NCBI RefSeq assembly: GCF_021129215.1
Contig: NZ_JAJOLP010000001.1
Coordinates: 2,170,001-2,234,000 of the forward strand
Source of the DNA: Agromyces sp. S2-1-8
Lineage (GTDB): Bacteria; Actinomycetota; Actinomycetes; Actinomycetales; Microbacteriaceae
Direction of reading: 5' to 3'
DNA: 64,000 bases
Part shown: one piece after another, positions 1 to 10,067 of the stretch
Numbering within the stretch: position 1 is the stretch's first letter
Layout: every line of letters starts with the position of its first letter
The notes under the pieces: model-generated
Database searches by the model: none
Told to the model about the DNA's origin: nothing
The model's input: only the letters and a program-made list of their open reading frames with translations
Program-made: the position numbers and the translations under genes

Positions 1-355
1 CGTTGAACAGGTCGCCGTCGAGCGCTCCCGACGCGAGGTAGGGCATCGCACCCTGCGGGACGACGTGCAGGTCGCCCCCAGTCTCGAAGGTCTGCACGCC
101 GGCTCCGTCGACGGCGGTGTCGACGGAGACGGTGTGCGTACCGTCGGAGAGGTCGGTGACCGTGACGCGATCGCCGGTGATCAGCGTGACGGTGTGGGCA
201 CTGCCGGCGGCCGCACTGGCGTGGGGAACGCCGGACGCAGGGCCGGCGGCCGCCGGCAGGGATGAGAGGCCGACGCCTGCGATGCCGATCGCCAGGCCGC
301 TCGTGGCGGCGACGATCGGAAGCAGACGGCGACCGAAGGGTTGGGGTCGTGACAT
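1..355 (-). CDS. Secreted S8 (subtilisin-like) peptidase, N-terminal fragment
   Basis: The 118 visible residues start at ATG 355 and run off the left edge, so the catalytic domain is not seen. The first ~40 residues form a signal peptide: FGRRLLP, a long Ala/Gly/Leu stretch, then Ala-rich cleavage sites. The following HTVTLITGDRVTV and GDLHVVPQG...LDGDLFN segments match the propeptide start of large actinobacterial extracellular subtilases. A GAGAGG ribosome site lies about 8 nt before the ATG. It is divergent from a regulator starting near 476, an arrangement suggesting local control. The family is recognised from the propeptide only; the catalytic Asp/His/Ser lie outside the window. Confidence 0.7.
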   Translation of the reverse strand, partial: MSRPQPFGRRLLPIVAATSGLAIGIAGVGLSSLPAAAGPASGVPHASAAAGSAHTVTLITGDRVTVTDLSDGTHTVSVDTAVDGAGVQTFETGGDLHVVPQGAMPYLASGALDGDLFN

Positions 356-475
356 GCGCGAGCCTCTCGGTGTAGGGGATTCCGTCTCCCACCTTCGCCG
401 CCCGCTCGCCTAAAGTGGTGGCGGAGTCCCGCCATGGCCATGATCCGCCACGGTCGGGCGGGCGAGGAGGTCAAC

Positions 476-1435
476 GTGCTCGAGGCGCTCGGGCTCGACG
501 CGGCGCACACCGCGGTGTACCGGTGCGTGCTGCAGCAGCCGTCTGCGTCGACCGCCGAGATCGGCGCGATGCTCAGCATGTCGGTGCCGCGCGTTCGCTC
601 GATCGCGACCGAGCTCGAGGGCCTCGGGCTGCTCGCACGGCAGGGCTCGAACCGCGACCGGTTCGTCGCGTCGCCGCCGTCGATCTCGCTCCGCCCGCTG
701 CTGCTCGAACGCGAGCGCGGGCTCACCCGCGCGCACGAGGCCCTCGTCGAGCTCGGCGAGCTCTACCGGCGCTCGGCGGATCAGCGGAGCGTGGCCGACG
801 TCGTCGACGTCGTCATCGGCGACGATTCCGTGCGGCAGCGGGTCGCCCAGCTGCAGGCGGCGTCGACCGAGCAGGTGCGGGCGCTCGTGCTGCACGATGT
901 CGCCCTGCTGAGCGGCGAGGAGAACGTCGAGGAGGACCGCGCGCTCGAACGCGGGGTGCGCTACCGGGTGATCGTCGAGAGCGGCGTGCTCGAGCGCCCC
1001 GGATGGCTCGCCGTCGCGCGCGAGATGGCGCAGATCGGCGAGGAGATCCGGGTGCTGCCGACGCTGCCGACGCGGATGTTCATCGCCGACGACCAGATGG
1101 CGCTCGTGCCCATGCGTTCGCAGGGGGAGGATCGCGGGTTCGGCGCGCTGCTCATCCACCCGAGCGGCCTGCTCGACCTCGTGATCTCGATCTTCGAGGA
1201 GTACTGGCGCTCTGCCACCGAGTTCCTGCCGATCGCCGCGGCACCGTCCTCCGACGACATCGACCGCGACCTCCTCAGGCTGCTGCTGCTCGGCGTGACC
1301 GATGCGGGCGCCGCCTCGCAGCTCGGGATCTCGCTGCGCACCCTGCAGCGCCGCGTGGCCGAGCTCATGGAGACGGCCGGGGTCACGAGCCGCATGCAGC
1401 TCGGTGCCGAGGCCGTGCGGCGCTCCTGGGTCTGA
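476..1435 (+). CDS. TrmB/LuxR-type two-HTH transcriptional regulator
   Basis: The protein has 319 residues. The first ~60 form a TrmB-like winged helix (LEALGLDAAHTAVYR, then a recognition helix near MSMSVPRVRSIATELE). The last ~60 form a LuxR/GerE-like helix-turn-helix (AASQLGISLRTLQRRVAELMETAGVTSRMQLG). The GTG at 476 is chosen because a strong GAGGAGG (464-470) sits 5 nt upstream and the product then begins MLEALGLD; an ATG at 434 in the same frame is the alternative. Its divergence from the secreted subtilase gene makes that gene the likeliest target (inference). No sensor or phospho-receiver domain is seen; the middle part may bind a ligand. It ends 50 nt before prfB. Confidence 0.75.
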   Translation: MLEALGLDAAHTAVYRCVLQQPSASTAEIGAMLSMSVPRVRSIATELEGLGLLARQGSNRDRFVASPPSISLRPLLLERERGLTRAHEALVELGELYRRSADQRSVADVVDVVIGDDSVRQRVAQLQAASTEQVRALVLHDVALLSGEENVEEDRALERGVRYRVIVESGVLERPGWLAVAREMAQIGEEIRVLPTLPTRMFIADDQMALVPMRSQGEDRGFGALLIHPSGLLDLVISIFEEYWRSATEFLPIAAAPSSDDIDRDLLRLLLLGVTDAGAASQLGISLRTLQRRVAELMETAGVTSRMQLGAEAVRRSWV

Positions 1436-1485
1436 GGCGCCGGCGCGAGGCATCCACCCCGCAGCCGACTAGGCTGGAGGGCGCC

Positions 1486-2595
1486 ATGTTGGAACTTGAC
1501 CTCTCGCAGGAGATCGCGGCGCTGCGCGCCACCTTCGGCGACATCCGTACCGTGATCGACGTCGACGCGCTCGAGGCGCAGATCGCCGAGCTCTCCGAGC
1601 AGGCGGGCGCTCCAGACCTCTGGGACGACACCGCGAACGCCCAGAAGGTGACGAGCGCGCTCAGCCATCGCCAGTCCGAGCTGAAGCGCATCACCGAGGT
1701 CGGGCAGCGGCTCGACGACCTCGACGTGCTCATCGATCTCGCCAATGAGATGGAGGACGAGGACTCGGCCGCCGAGGCGCGCGCCGAGGTCGCCGCCCTG
1801 CAGAAGACGATCGGCGACCTCGAGGTGCAGACGCTCCTCGACGGCGAGTACGACGATCGCGGCGCGGTCGTGACGATCCGCTCGGGTGCCGGCGGCGACG
1901 ACGCGACCGACTTCGCCGAGATGCTCATGCGCATGTACCTGCGCTGGGCCGAGCGGCACGACTACCCGGTGAAGGTGCTCGACACCTCGTACGCCGAGGG
2001 TGCCGGCATCAAGTCGGCGACGTTCGAGATCGACGCCCCCTACGCCTACGGCACGCTCTCGGTCGAGGCGGGCACCCACCGGCTCGCCCGCATCAGCCCG
2101 TTCGGCGGCGCCGACAAGCGCCAGACGAGCTTCGCCGCGGTCGAGGTCATCCCGGTCATGGAGGAGGCGACGGAGGTCGAGGTCCCCGAGAACGACATCC
2201 GCGTCGACGTCTTCCGCTCCTCGGGCCCCGGCGGCCAGTCGGTCAACACGACCGACTCGGCGGTGCGCATCACCCACCTCCCCACCGGCATCGTCGTCTC
2301 GATGCAGAACGAGAAGTCGCAGATCCAGAACCGCGCCGCGGCGATGCGCGTGCTGCAGACCCGCCTCCTGCTGCTGAAGAAAGAGGAGGAGGCGGCGCAG
2401 AAGAAGGAGCTCGCCGGCACGATCACCGCGAGCTGGGGCGACCAGATGCGCTCGTACTTCCTCTACGGCCAGCAGCTCGTGAAAGACCTGCGTACCGGGT
2501 ACGAGGTCGGCAACCCCGCCACCGTCTTCGACGGCGACCTCGACGGCCTCATCGCCGCCGGCATCAAGTGGCGCAAGCGCAAGGACGACGACTAG
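1486..2595 (+). CDS. prfB: Peptide chain release factor 2
   Basis: The 369-residue product terminates translation at UGA and UAA stop codons. The RF2 stop-reading tripeptide SPF is at about residues 204-206 and the peptidyl-tRNA hydrolysis GGQ motif at about 249-251 in SSGPGGQSVNTTDSAVR. An N-terminal helical domain precedes them, and length is normal. ATG 1486 has GGAGG just upstream and follows a TAGGCT -10-like box at 1470-1475. The gene is one uninterrupted frame: the in-frame UGA and +1 frameshift that autoregulate E. coli RF2 are absent. It ends in a 4-nt convergent overlap with the TetR gene. In many actinobacteria ftsE follows directly; here ~4 kb separates them. Confidence 0.96.
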   Translation: MLELDLSQEIAALRATFGDIRTVIDVDALEAQIAELSEQAGAPDLWDDTANAQKVTSALSHRQSELKRITEVGQRLDDLDVLIDLANEMEDEDSAAEARAEVAALQKTIGDLEVQTLLDGEYDDRGAVVTIRSGAGGDDATDFAEMLMRMYLRWAERHDYPVKVLDTSYAEGAGIKSATFEIDAPYAYGTLSVEAGTHRLARISPFGGADKRQTSFAAVEVIPVMEEATEVEVPENDIRVDVFRSSGPGGQSVNTTDSAVRITHLPTGIVVSMQNEKSQIQNRAAAMRVLQTRLLLLKKEEEAAQKKELAGTITASWGDQMRSYFLYGQQLVKDLRTGYEVGNPATVFDGDLDGLIAAGIKWRKRKDDD

Positions 2596-3314
2596 CCACG
2601 ATCCGACGTCGCCGCGCCCGACGGGTCGGCTCGGCCGGCCTCGTCGTCTGCGAGCTCGGCCCGCAGGCCGGTGACGAGCGCGGCGAGTCCAAGCTCGAAC
2701 GAGCGATCGGTGGGGCGGATGCCTCGCGCCGACGCCGCGGCCGAGCGCAGCGACTCCACGTGGGCGTACTGCGGCGCGTCCGCCGCGGCGTCGCCCGGTG
2801 ACATGATGTCTGCGGGTGCGAGCGCGTCGAGCGACGACCCGATGATGAACGACTCGAGCGCGACGAGTGCGTCGACGACGCCGTCGGCGCGCCAGCCCTC
2901 GCGCAGCAGTCGCCCGGTGATCGCATCGTAGTTCGCGACCGAGCGCGCCTGCCCGTCGATGGGCGTGGTCGCGAGCAGGGTGATGCCCGCGGGGTTGGCG
3001 GCCATCGCCGAACGGTACGAGCTGCCCCACCGGGCCACCGCCTCGGCGAGCGGCACCTCGTCGGACTCGAAGCCCGACACGTCGAGGAGGTCGGCGAGTC
3101 GTCCGCGCATCGCGCGGACGACGTCGGCCTTGCCGCGGAAGTAGTGGTAGAGCGCAGGCGGGTGCACCGAGAGCGACCGGGCGAGGGCCGCCATGGTGAA
3201 CCCGTCGGGTCCGGCCGTCTTCGCGAGGTCGAACGCGGCGTCGACGATCTGGTCGGCGCTCAGTACGGGGGTGCGCGGGCGACCGGCGGTGCGTTTCGTC
3301 GGGGTCGGGTTCAC
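2592..3314 (-). CDS. TetR-family transcriptional regulator
   Basis: This 240-residue repressor has its N-terminal HTH at residues ~20-65 (ADQIVDAAFDLA...FTMAALARSLSVHPPALYHYFRGKADVVRAM) and a helical ligand/dimer domain like those of TetR_C families. GTG 3314 is preceded by GAAGGA at good spacing. The gene is divergent from the amidohydrolase-NhaC pair, and the interval holds a perfect inverted repeat (3389-3407), so it probably represses both directions (inference). Its 3' end overlaps prfB convergently by 4 nt. One GAGGCATCCG word lies inside (2716-2725, encoding RGIR). The ligand is unknown, perhaps a substrate of the amidohydrolase. Confidence 0.85.
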   Translation of the reverse strand: MNPTPTKRTAGRPRTPVLSADQIVDAAFDLAKTAGPDGFTMAALARSLSVHPPALYHYFRGKADVVRAMRGRLADLLDVSGFESDEVPLAEAVARWGSSYRSAMAANPAGITLLATTPIDGQARSVANYDAITGRLLREGWRADGVVDALVALESFIIGSSLDALAPADIMSPGDAAADAPQYAHVESLRSAAASARGIRPTDRSFELGLAALVTGLRAELADDEAGRADPSGAATSDRG

Positions 3315-3388
3315 CTGGTTCCTTCGGTGTCGTCGGTCGTCGGGTCGTCGATTTGGCCGTGCTGCGCGGGCGGAGTAACGTGTGCCCG

Positions 3389-3407
3389 AATTTAATCACG
3401 TTAAATT
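3389..3407. promoter_or_regulatory. Palindromic operator between TetR and amidohydrolase
   Basis: AATTTAATCACGTTAAATT is a perfect inverted repeat with 7-bp arms and a 5-nt centre. It is a strikingly AT-rich spot in a ~70% GC region, lying between the divergent TetR (start 3314) and amidohydrolase (start 3450) genes. Its form and location fit a TetR dimer site controlling both promoters. Confidence 0.65.
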
Positions 3408-3449
3408 GCGCAGCCGGCCAACGAGGGCGACGGCGCGGAAACGAGCAGC

Positions 3450-5114
3450 ATGCAGCGCATCTTCGCCGACACCATTCTCGTGGGGGCCCGGGTCATCACG
3501 CTGAACCCGCGCCAGCCGGTCGCCGAGGCGATCGCGATCCGGGGCGGACGCATCCTCGCGGTGGGCGACGCCGCCACGCTCGCCGAGCTCCGCGGACCGG
3601 CGACGACGGTCGACGACCTGCGCGGCGCCTCGGTGACGCCGGGCCTCATCGACGCGCACATGCACCCCATCCAGGGCGTCGAGCTCGCGGTCGGCATCGA
3701 CTTCGGGGGAGTGCGCGACCCCGAGCGGTTCCTCGAACTGCTCCGTGCCGAGGCCGCGCGCGTGGCAGGCGGCACCGCGGGCGGCTGGGTGCGCGGCTGG
3801 AACATCGACTACGACGTGTTCTCGACCCTGCCGATGACCGCCGCGGCGATCGACGACGCGACCGCCGGGGCGCCGGCGTTCCTGCTCTTCTTCGACGGGC
3901 ACACGGCGCTCGCCAACAGCGAGGCGCTGCGGCGCTCGGGCATCACGGGCGCCCGCACGTTCGGCGACACCTCCGAGATCGTCGTCGACGAGTCCGGCCG
4001 TCCGACGGGCGCGCTCCGCGAGGACTCGGCGTTCGACATCGTGCTGCGCACCGCGCCCGAGTACACCCGTGAGGAGACGCTCGAGCGGGTCCGCGAGATC
4101 CTCGGCGGCCTCACCGCCTCGGGCATCACGGGCGGCTGCATCATGGACGGCAACCCGGGCACCCTCGACCTGCTCGACGAACTCGACGGCGAGGCATCCG
4201 CCGCCCCTGACGACCGCGACGCGCGAAGCCTGCTCCCCGTGCGCATCGTCTCGGCGATGGCGCACAACCCCGGCTACGACGAGGAGCGCACGCAGCACCA
4301 CCTCGCGCAGCGCGATCGCCGCGGCGGGCGCTGGCGGGGCGGCCTCGTGAAGCTCTTCAACGACGGCGTCATCGACACCGGCACCGGTTGGCTCTACGAG
4401 CCCGACACGCACGGCGAGGGCCTCCACTCGTTCTGGGCCGACCCCGACGAGTTCGAGCGCGTCGTCGCCCGCTACTCCGCCGCCGGATTCCAGATCGCGA
4501 CCCACGCGATCGGCGACCGCGCGATCGGCACGACGATCGACGCGTACCTGAAGGCGGGCGTGCAGTCGGCCCAGGGCGCCCCGCACCGCATCGAGCATCT
4601 CGAACTGCTCGCCGACCGCGACCTCGCGCGCCTCGCCCAGACCGGCATCACCGCCTCGGTGCAGCCGCTGCACATGCAGTGGCGCAAGGCCGACGGCTCC
4701 GACTTCTGGGCCGAGCGGCTCGGCCCAGAGCGTGCGGCGCTCGGCTGGCGCGTGCGCGACATGATCGACGCCGGGGCGCCCGTCGCACTCGGCTCCGACT
4801 GGCCGGTGGCGCAGACCGACGCGCGCATCGGCCTCGCCTGGGCGCGGCTCCGCCGCGAGCCCGGCAATCCCGACGCCCCGGTGTTCGAGCCCGACCAGGT
4901 GCTCACGCCGTACGAGGCCCTACAGGGCTACACCGTGTGGGCGGCGCTCGCCCAGGGCGACCACGACCTCGGCGTCATCGCGCCGGGGTACCGTGCCGAC
5001 CTCGTGGTCTGGGCCGACAGCCCGATCGCCGTCGGAGCGGACGACCTGCTCGACCTGCCCGTGCTGACGACGATCGTCGACGGGCGACCCCTGACCGCGG
5101 CATCCGCCGCCTGA
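3450..5114 (+). CDS. Amidohydrolase family protein (YtcJ-like)
   Basis: The 554-residue product is a metal-dependent hydrolase of the amidohydrolase superfamily (Amidohydro_3). Visible are the N-terminal beta-sandwich start (ADTILVGARVITLNP), the metal-binding DAHMHP near residue 70, later histidines in HAIGDRA and HRIEH, and the SDWPV aspartate near the C-terminus. YtcJ-like proteins act on C-N bonds in amides or cyclic ureides; the substrate cannot be read from sequence. It is probably cytoplasmic, with no signal peptide. A 23-nt gap and likely co-transcription link it to the NhaC-type transporter. One GAGGCATCCG word sits at 4191-4200 (Glu-Ala-Ser). Confidence 0.85.
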   Translation: MQRIFADTILVGARVITLNPRQPVAEAIAIRGGRILAVGDAATLAELRGPATTVDDLRGASVTPGLIDAHMHPIQGVELAVGIDFGGVRDPERFLELLRAEAARVAGGTAGGWVRGWNIDYDVFSTLPMTAAAIDDATAGAPAFLLFFDGHTALANSEALRRSGITGARTFGDTSEIVVDESGRPTGALREDSAFDIVLRTAPEYTREETLERVREILGGLTASGITGGCIMDGNPGTLDLLDELDGEASAAPDDRDARSLLPVRIVSAMAHNPGYDEERTQHHLAQRDRRGGRWRGGLVKLFNDGVIDTGTGWLYEPDTHGEGLHSFWADPDEFERVVARYSAAGFQIATHAIGDRAIGTTIDAYLKAGVQSAQGAPHRIEHLELLADRDLARLAQTGITASVQPLHMQWRKADGSDFWAERLGPERAALGWRVRDMIDAGAPVALGSDWPVAQTDARIGLAWARLRREPGNPDAPVFEPDQVLTPYEALQGYTVWAALAQGDHDLGVIAPGYRADLVVWADSPIAVGADDLLDLPVLTTIVDGRPLTAASAA

Positions 5115-5137
5115 CCCCCTTCGAATCCGAGGCAACC

Positions 5138-6598
5138 ATGCAAGACGTCGGCGCGCTCGCGCTCCTCCCCGTCGTCATCATCCTGCTCGTCGCGGTGCTC
5201 ACCCGGCGCACCCTCTTCGCCATGCTCTGCGGCACGCTCGTCGGTGCCGTGCTGCTCGGCGGCTGGGGCTTCTTCGACTCCTGGATCGGCTACTTCGGCA
5301 CCGCGATGGCCGACGAGACCCTGCAGTGGCTCATGCTCGTCGTCGTGCTCTTCGGCATCCTGATCACGCTCTTCGAGCGCTCGGGCGCCGTGCGCGAGTT
5401 CGCCGCCTGGGCCGAGCGCTTCGTGAACTCGCGGCGCAAGTCGACGGTGCTGAGCTTCCTGCTCAGCATCGTGCTCTTCGTCGACGACTACCTCAACGTG
5501 CTCACGGTCGGCACCTCGATGAAGGCCGTCACCGACCGGTACAGGGTGCCGCGCACCGAGCTCGGCACCATCATGAAGCTCACCGCCGCGCCGATCGCGG
5601 TCGTCGTGCCGTTCTCGACCTGGGCGCTGTTCTTCGCGGGTCTCCTCGAAGCGCAGGGCGTCACCGTGGACGGCTCCGGCTTCGGCGCCTACCTCCAGGC
5701 GATCCCCTACATCTTCTTCGGCTGGATCGCGCTCGTGATCGCCGCGCTCGTCGCCTTCGGCGTCTTCCCGCGGCTCGGGGCGCTGAAGAAGGACGCGAAG
5801 CGCGCCGACACCACGGGCGACGTGTTCCCGGCCGGCACGACCGAAGAGGAGCGCCTCGCCGAGGGCGTGCTGCCGGCGGATGCCGAGGTCGGCGAGTTCG
5901 CCGCGTCGGGCGACGACGGCGGACGCGCGGTCGCCGCCGCGCCGGTCGCGGTCGCAACCCGGGCCCCCGACATCGCGAAGCCCCGGCCGTGGAACTTCCT
6001 CGTGCCGATCGCCGTCATGATCGCCGTCACGATCCTCACCGAGGTCGACGTGCTGAAGGGCACGGTCGCCGCCCTCGTCGTCGCGATCGTCATGTACACG
6101 GTGCAGCGCCGCCTGAAGATCAAGGGCGTGTTCGACGCGGCCTTCGACGGCGTCGGCAGCATGCTCTTCGTCATCGTGCTCACCGCCCTCGCGTTCATGG
6201 TGCAGCACATGAACATCGACCTGAAGCTCGCCGACTTCGTGATCGCCACGACCGAGCCCGTCATGATCGGAGCGCTGCTGCCGGCGATGGTGTTCCTCGT
6301 CTGCGGCGTCTACGCCTACGCGACCGGGTCGTTCTGGGACCTCGCCGCCGTCATCACCCCGATCGTGATCCCGCTCGCGCTCGCGATGGACGTGAACCCG
6401 ATCATCGCCGGGGCCGCGGTGTTCTCGGGCGCCGCCCTCGGTTCGACGACGTGCCTCTACGGCGACGGCATCATCCTCGCGTCGCGTTCGACCGGCATCA
6501 AGCCGCTCAACCTGATGACGGCGATCCTGCCGTACGCGGCGATCGCGGCCGTGCTGAGCCTCGCCGGCTACCTCGTGGTCGGGTTCCTCGGCGTCTGA
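5138..6598 (+). CDS. Na+/H+ antiporter NhaC-family membrane transporter
   Basis: This 486-residue protein has about 11-12 hydrophobic segments and conserved patches typical of the NhaC superfamily ([26 protein letters not shown] near residue 110; [47 protein letters not shown]). A charged cytoplasmic loop of ~70 residues divides two halves. ATG 5138 follows a GAGG site. Members exchange Na+ for H+, but NhaC-like proteins next to catabolic hydrolases may instead import an organic substrate such as an amino acid. The location downstream of the amidohydrolase makes uptake of its substrate a fair alternative (inference). A hairpin with a short T run follows. Confidence 0.82.
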   Translation: MQDVGALALLPVVIILLVAVLTRRTLFAMLCGTLVGAVLLGGWGFFDSWIGYFGTAMADETLQWLMLVVVLFGILITLFERSGAVREFAAWAERFVNSRRKSTVLSFLLSIVLFVDDYLNVLTVGTSMKAVTDRYRVPRTELGTIMKLTAAPIAVVVPFSTWALFFAGLLEAQGVTVDGSGFGAYLQAIPYIFFGWIALVIAALVAFGVFPRLGALKKDAKRADTTGDVFPAGTTEEERLAEGVLPADAEVGEFAASGDDGGRAVAAAPVAVATRAPDIAKPRPWNFLVPIAVMIAVTILTEVDVLKGTVAALVVAIVMYTVQRRLKIKGVFDAAFDGVGSMLFVIVLTALAFMVQHMNIDLKLADFVIATTEPVMIGALLPAMVFLVCGVYAYATGSFWDLAAVITPIVIPLALAMDVNPIIAGAAVFSGAALGSTTCLYGDGIILASRSTGIKPLNLMTAILPYAAIAAVLSLAGYLVVGFLGV

Positions 6599-6620
6599 CC
6601 GGGCCGGTCGTCCCGATCGA

Positions 6621-6661
6621 GTGGGCGGCGGCACCGATTTCCGGTGTCGCTGCCCACTTTT
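6621..6661 (+). terminator. Intrinsic terminator after NhaC gene
   Basis: GTGGGCGGCGGCACC pairs with GGTGTCGCTGCCCAC in a 15-bp stem with two mismatches and a 7-nt loop, followed by TTTT. It closes the amidohydrolase-NhaC unit and isolates ftsE, whose own promoter box starts at 6676. Confidence 0.7.
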
Positions 6662-6675
6662 GGGTGCCGCCTGCC

Positions 6676-6689
6676 TAGGCTCGAACACG

Positions 6690-6690
<1 letters not shown>
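6676..6690 (+). promoter_or_regulatory. Leaderless-type promoter of ftsE
   Basis: TAGGCT (6676-6681) lies 8 nt before the ftsE ATG and no Shine-Dalgarno sequence is visible. Transcription would begin at or within a nucleotide or two of the start codon. Confidence 0.5.
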
Positions 6691-7795
<1,105 letters not shown>

Positions 7796-7799
<4 letters not shown>

Positions 7800-8707
7800 G
7801 GATCGGGCTCGTCCTGCGCGAGGCGGCGAACGGACTTCGCCGCAACATCACCATGGTCGTCTCCGTGGTGCTCGTCACGTTCATCTCGCTGACGTTCGTC
7901 GGCACCGCCGCGCTCATGCAGTTGCAGATCGCCCAGATGAAGGGCTTCTGGTACGACCGCGCCCAGGTCGCGGTGTACCTGTGCACCTCGATGTCGACGG
8001 CCGCGGGCTGCACCGACGGCGAGGCCAACGAGGAGCAGAAGGCGGCCGTCGAGGCGCAGCTGAAGTCCGACACGCTGAAGCCCTTCATCGACGAGTTCTA
8101 CTTCGAGGACCACGAGCAGGCCTACGAGAACTTCCAGAAGCAGTTCGAGGGCACGCCGTCGGCCGACTACGTGACCCCCGACGTGCTGCCCGAGGCGTTC
8201 TGGGTCAACCTCATCGACCCGTCGCAGTCGGACGTCATCGTCGAGAGCCTCGCCGGCATGGCGGGCGTCGAACAGGTCGTCGACCAGCGCCGCTACCTCG
8301 ATCCGATCTTCGACGCGCTCAACGCGGCGAGCTACACGGCGATCGCGATCGCGGCGATCATGCTCGTCGCCGCCGCACTGCTCATTGCGACGACGATCAG
8401 GCTGTCGGCGTTCTCGAGGCGGCGCGAGCTCGGCATCATGCGGCTCGTCGGCGCCTCGAACCGGTTCATCCAGACACCGTTCGTGCTCGAGGGCGTCTTC
8501 GCCGGGCTCGTCGGGTCGCTCCTCGCGGGTGGCGCCGTCGTCGCGATCGTGCACTTCTTCGTGCAGGGCTACCTGGCGAAGAACCTGTCGCTCACGTTCG
8601 TCGACAACGGCGACGCGCTGCTCGTGATGCCGCTGCTCGTCGTGGTCGGGGTACTGCTCGCCGCCGTCTCGGCGGGCATCGCGATCAGGCGGTACCTGCG
8701 CGTCTGA
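7796..8707 (+). CDS. ftsX: Cell division protein FtsX
   Basis: This 303-residue membrane protein has the FtsX pattern: one N-terminal membrane helix ([23 protein letters not shown]), an extracytoplasmic domain (residues ~50-170) and three C-terminal helices, with the cytoplasmic loop [24 protein letters not shown] that docks FtsE. The outer domain holds two cysteines ([16 protein letters not shown]) that may form a disulphide. It relays FtsE ATP hydrolysis to secreted NlpC/P60-type hydrolases (family knowledge). GTG 7796 overlaps the ftsE stop by 4 nt. smpB follows 78 nt later, giving the conserved ftsE-ftsX-smpB order. Confidence 0.95.
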
Positions 8708-8743
8708 GTCGGATAGACTGAACGGCTCGCCCGGCATCGGCCG

Positions 8744-8753
8744 GAGGCATCCG
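8744..8753 (+). repeat. GAGGCATCCG word in ftsX-smpB spacer
   Basis: One of 24 exact copies of the 10-bp word in this window, lying in the 78-nt gap between ftsX and smpB. Confidence 0.6.
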
Positions 8754-8785
8754 TCAGTGTCAGCTCGATTCGCAAGGAGATCACC

Positions 8786-9262
8786 GTGCCCAGGGAACGC
8801 GGACAGAAGGTCGTCGCGACCAACCGCAAGGCGCGGCACGAGTACCTCATCGAGGACACCTACGAGGCCGGGCTCGTGCTGCAGGGCACCGAGGTGAAGT
8901 CGCTGCGCGAGGGGCGGGCGTCGCTCGTCGACGGGTACGCGTTCATCGACGGCGGCGAGATGTGGCTCGATGCGGTGCACATCCCCGAGTACACCGAGGG
9001 CACGTGGAACAACCACGCGCCCCGGCGCAAGCGCAAGCTGCTGCTGCACAAGCAGGAGATCGTGAAGATCAGCCACCGCATCAAAGAGGGGGGCTACACG
9101 CTCATCCCGCTCTCGATCTACTTCAGCGACGGCCGCGCGAAGGTCGAGCTCGCGGTCGCCCGAGGCAAGCGCGAGTACGACAAGCGGCAGACGCTGCGCG
9201 AGCGGCAGGACAAGCGCGAGGCGGATCGCGCGATGGCGAGCCGCCGGCACCTCGGCGAGTGA
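8786..9262 (+). CDS. smpB: SsrA-binding protein SmpB
   Basis: This 158-residue protein binds tmRNA and delivers it to stalled ribosomes in trans-translation. Recognisable family segments are [55 protein letters not shown] and the basic C-terminal tail ([26 protein letters not shown]) that enters the empty mRNA channel. GTG 8786 has AAGGAG 7 nt upstream. Its RNA partner ssrA lies 1.6 kb downstream, with two unrelated genes between them. Length and motifs are normal. Confidence 0.97.
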   Translation: MPRERGQKVVATNRKARHEYLIEDTYEAGLVLQGTEVKSLREGRASLVDGYAFIDGGEMWLDAVHIPEYTEGTWNNHAPRRKRKLLLHKQEIVKISHRIKEGGYTLIPLSIYFSDGRAKVELAVARGKREYDKRQTLRERQDKREADRAMASRRHLGE

Positions 9263-9301
9263 GCCGGGTCGAGCCTGGGTGACCCGCTCGGCCGCCGGAG
9301 G

Positions 9302-9315
9302 TAGGCTCGTCGCGA
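9302..9315 (+). promoter_or_regulatory. Leaderless-type promoter of phosphatase gene
   Basis: TAGGCT (9302-9307) is followed by 7 nt and then ATG 9315, with no ribosome-binding site. This decides the start over an upstream in-frame GTG. Confidence 0.55.
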
Positions 9316-10052
9316 TGAAGACGTCGATGCGCATCCCCGTTCCCGGCACGTACAATTTCCGCGATGTCGGCGGACTGCCCGCCCGCACGGGCCGGGTGCG
9401 CGACGGGGTGCTCTACCGGTCCGACGGGCTGTTCCGGCTCGGCGACGCCGGCAAGGCCGAGTTGCGAGAGCTCGGCGTCGGCATCGTGATCGACCTGCGC
9501 GACGACAACGAGGCCCGCTCGATGCCCGACGACCTCGACGGGCTCGACGTCGAGGTGCTGCGGCTGCCGGTGTTCGAGGGATCCGGCGCCTCGCAGGGCA
9601 TGGCGGGCATCTCGCTCGAAGCCCTGTACGACCGCATCGTCACGCAGCATGCGGGCGTCGTGGTCGCGGCGCTGCGCGAGATCGCGAGTGCGGGCGAGCG
9701 TTCGGTCATCGTGCACTGCACCGCGGGCAAGGACCGCACCGGGATCGTCGTCGCGCTCGCGCTCCTGGCCGTCGGCGTCGACCGCGAGGCCGTGATCGAC
9801 GACTACGCCAGGACCGAGGCGAACCTCGCGGGCGAATGGCTCGAGGGCATGGTCGCGGTCATCGCGAAGTACGGCGTGCCCGACACCCCGGAACTGCGCA
9901 CCCTGATGGGAGGGAGCCCGCGGGAGGCGATCGAGGGCGTGCTCGACACGGTCGAGCGCGCGCACGGGTCGGTGCGCGAGTACCTGCTCGCGTCAGGGCT
10001 CGGGCTCGGCGACCTCGCCGGTCTCGAACGCCTGCTCATCGACGGCGACTGA
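9315..10052 (+). CDS. Tyrosine-protein phosphatase (Y_phosphatase3 / PtpB-like)
   Basis: The 245-residue product carries the CX5R phosphatase loop HCTAGKDRTGI, with the nucleophilic Cys near residue 135 and Arg near 141. The N-terminal NFRDVGG...GRVRDGVLYRSDGL is typical of the actinobacterial tyrosine/serine phosphatase group that includes mycobacterial PtpB, and the extra Lys-Asp in the loop is a hallmark of lipid- or dual-specific members. No signal peptide is visible. The start is set by a TAGGCT box 7 nt upstream of the ATG. It converges with the SIMPL gene, only 15 nt apart. The physiological substrate is unknown. Confidence 0.85.
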   Translation: MKTSMRIPVPGTYNFRDVGGLPARTGRVRDGVLYRSDGLFRLGDAGKAELRELGVGIVIDLRDDNEARSMPDDLDGLDVEVLRLPVFEGSGASQGMAGISLEALYDRIVTQHAGVVVAALREIASAGERSVIVHCTAGKDRTGIVVALALLAVGVDREAVIDDYARTEANLAGEWLEGMVAVIAKYGVPDTPELRTLMGGSPREAIEGVLDTVERAHGSVREYLLASGLGLGDLAGLERLLIDGD

Positions 10053-10067
10053 GCCGCGGGCGGCGCC

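Noticed and set aside
1486..1570. Programmed frameshift site in prfB (CTT GAC near codon 4 resembles CTT TGA)
   Set aside because: No in-frame stop exists; the frame is continuous from ATG 1486.
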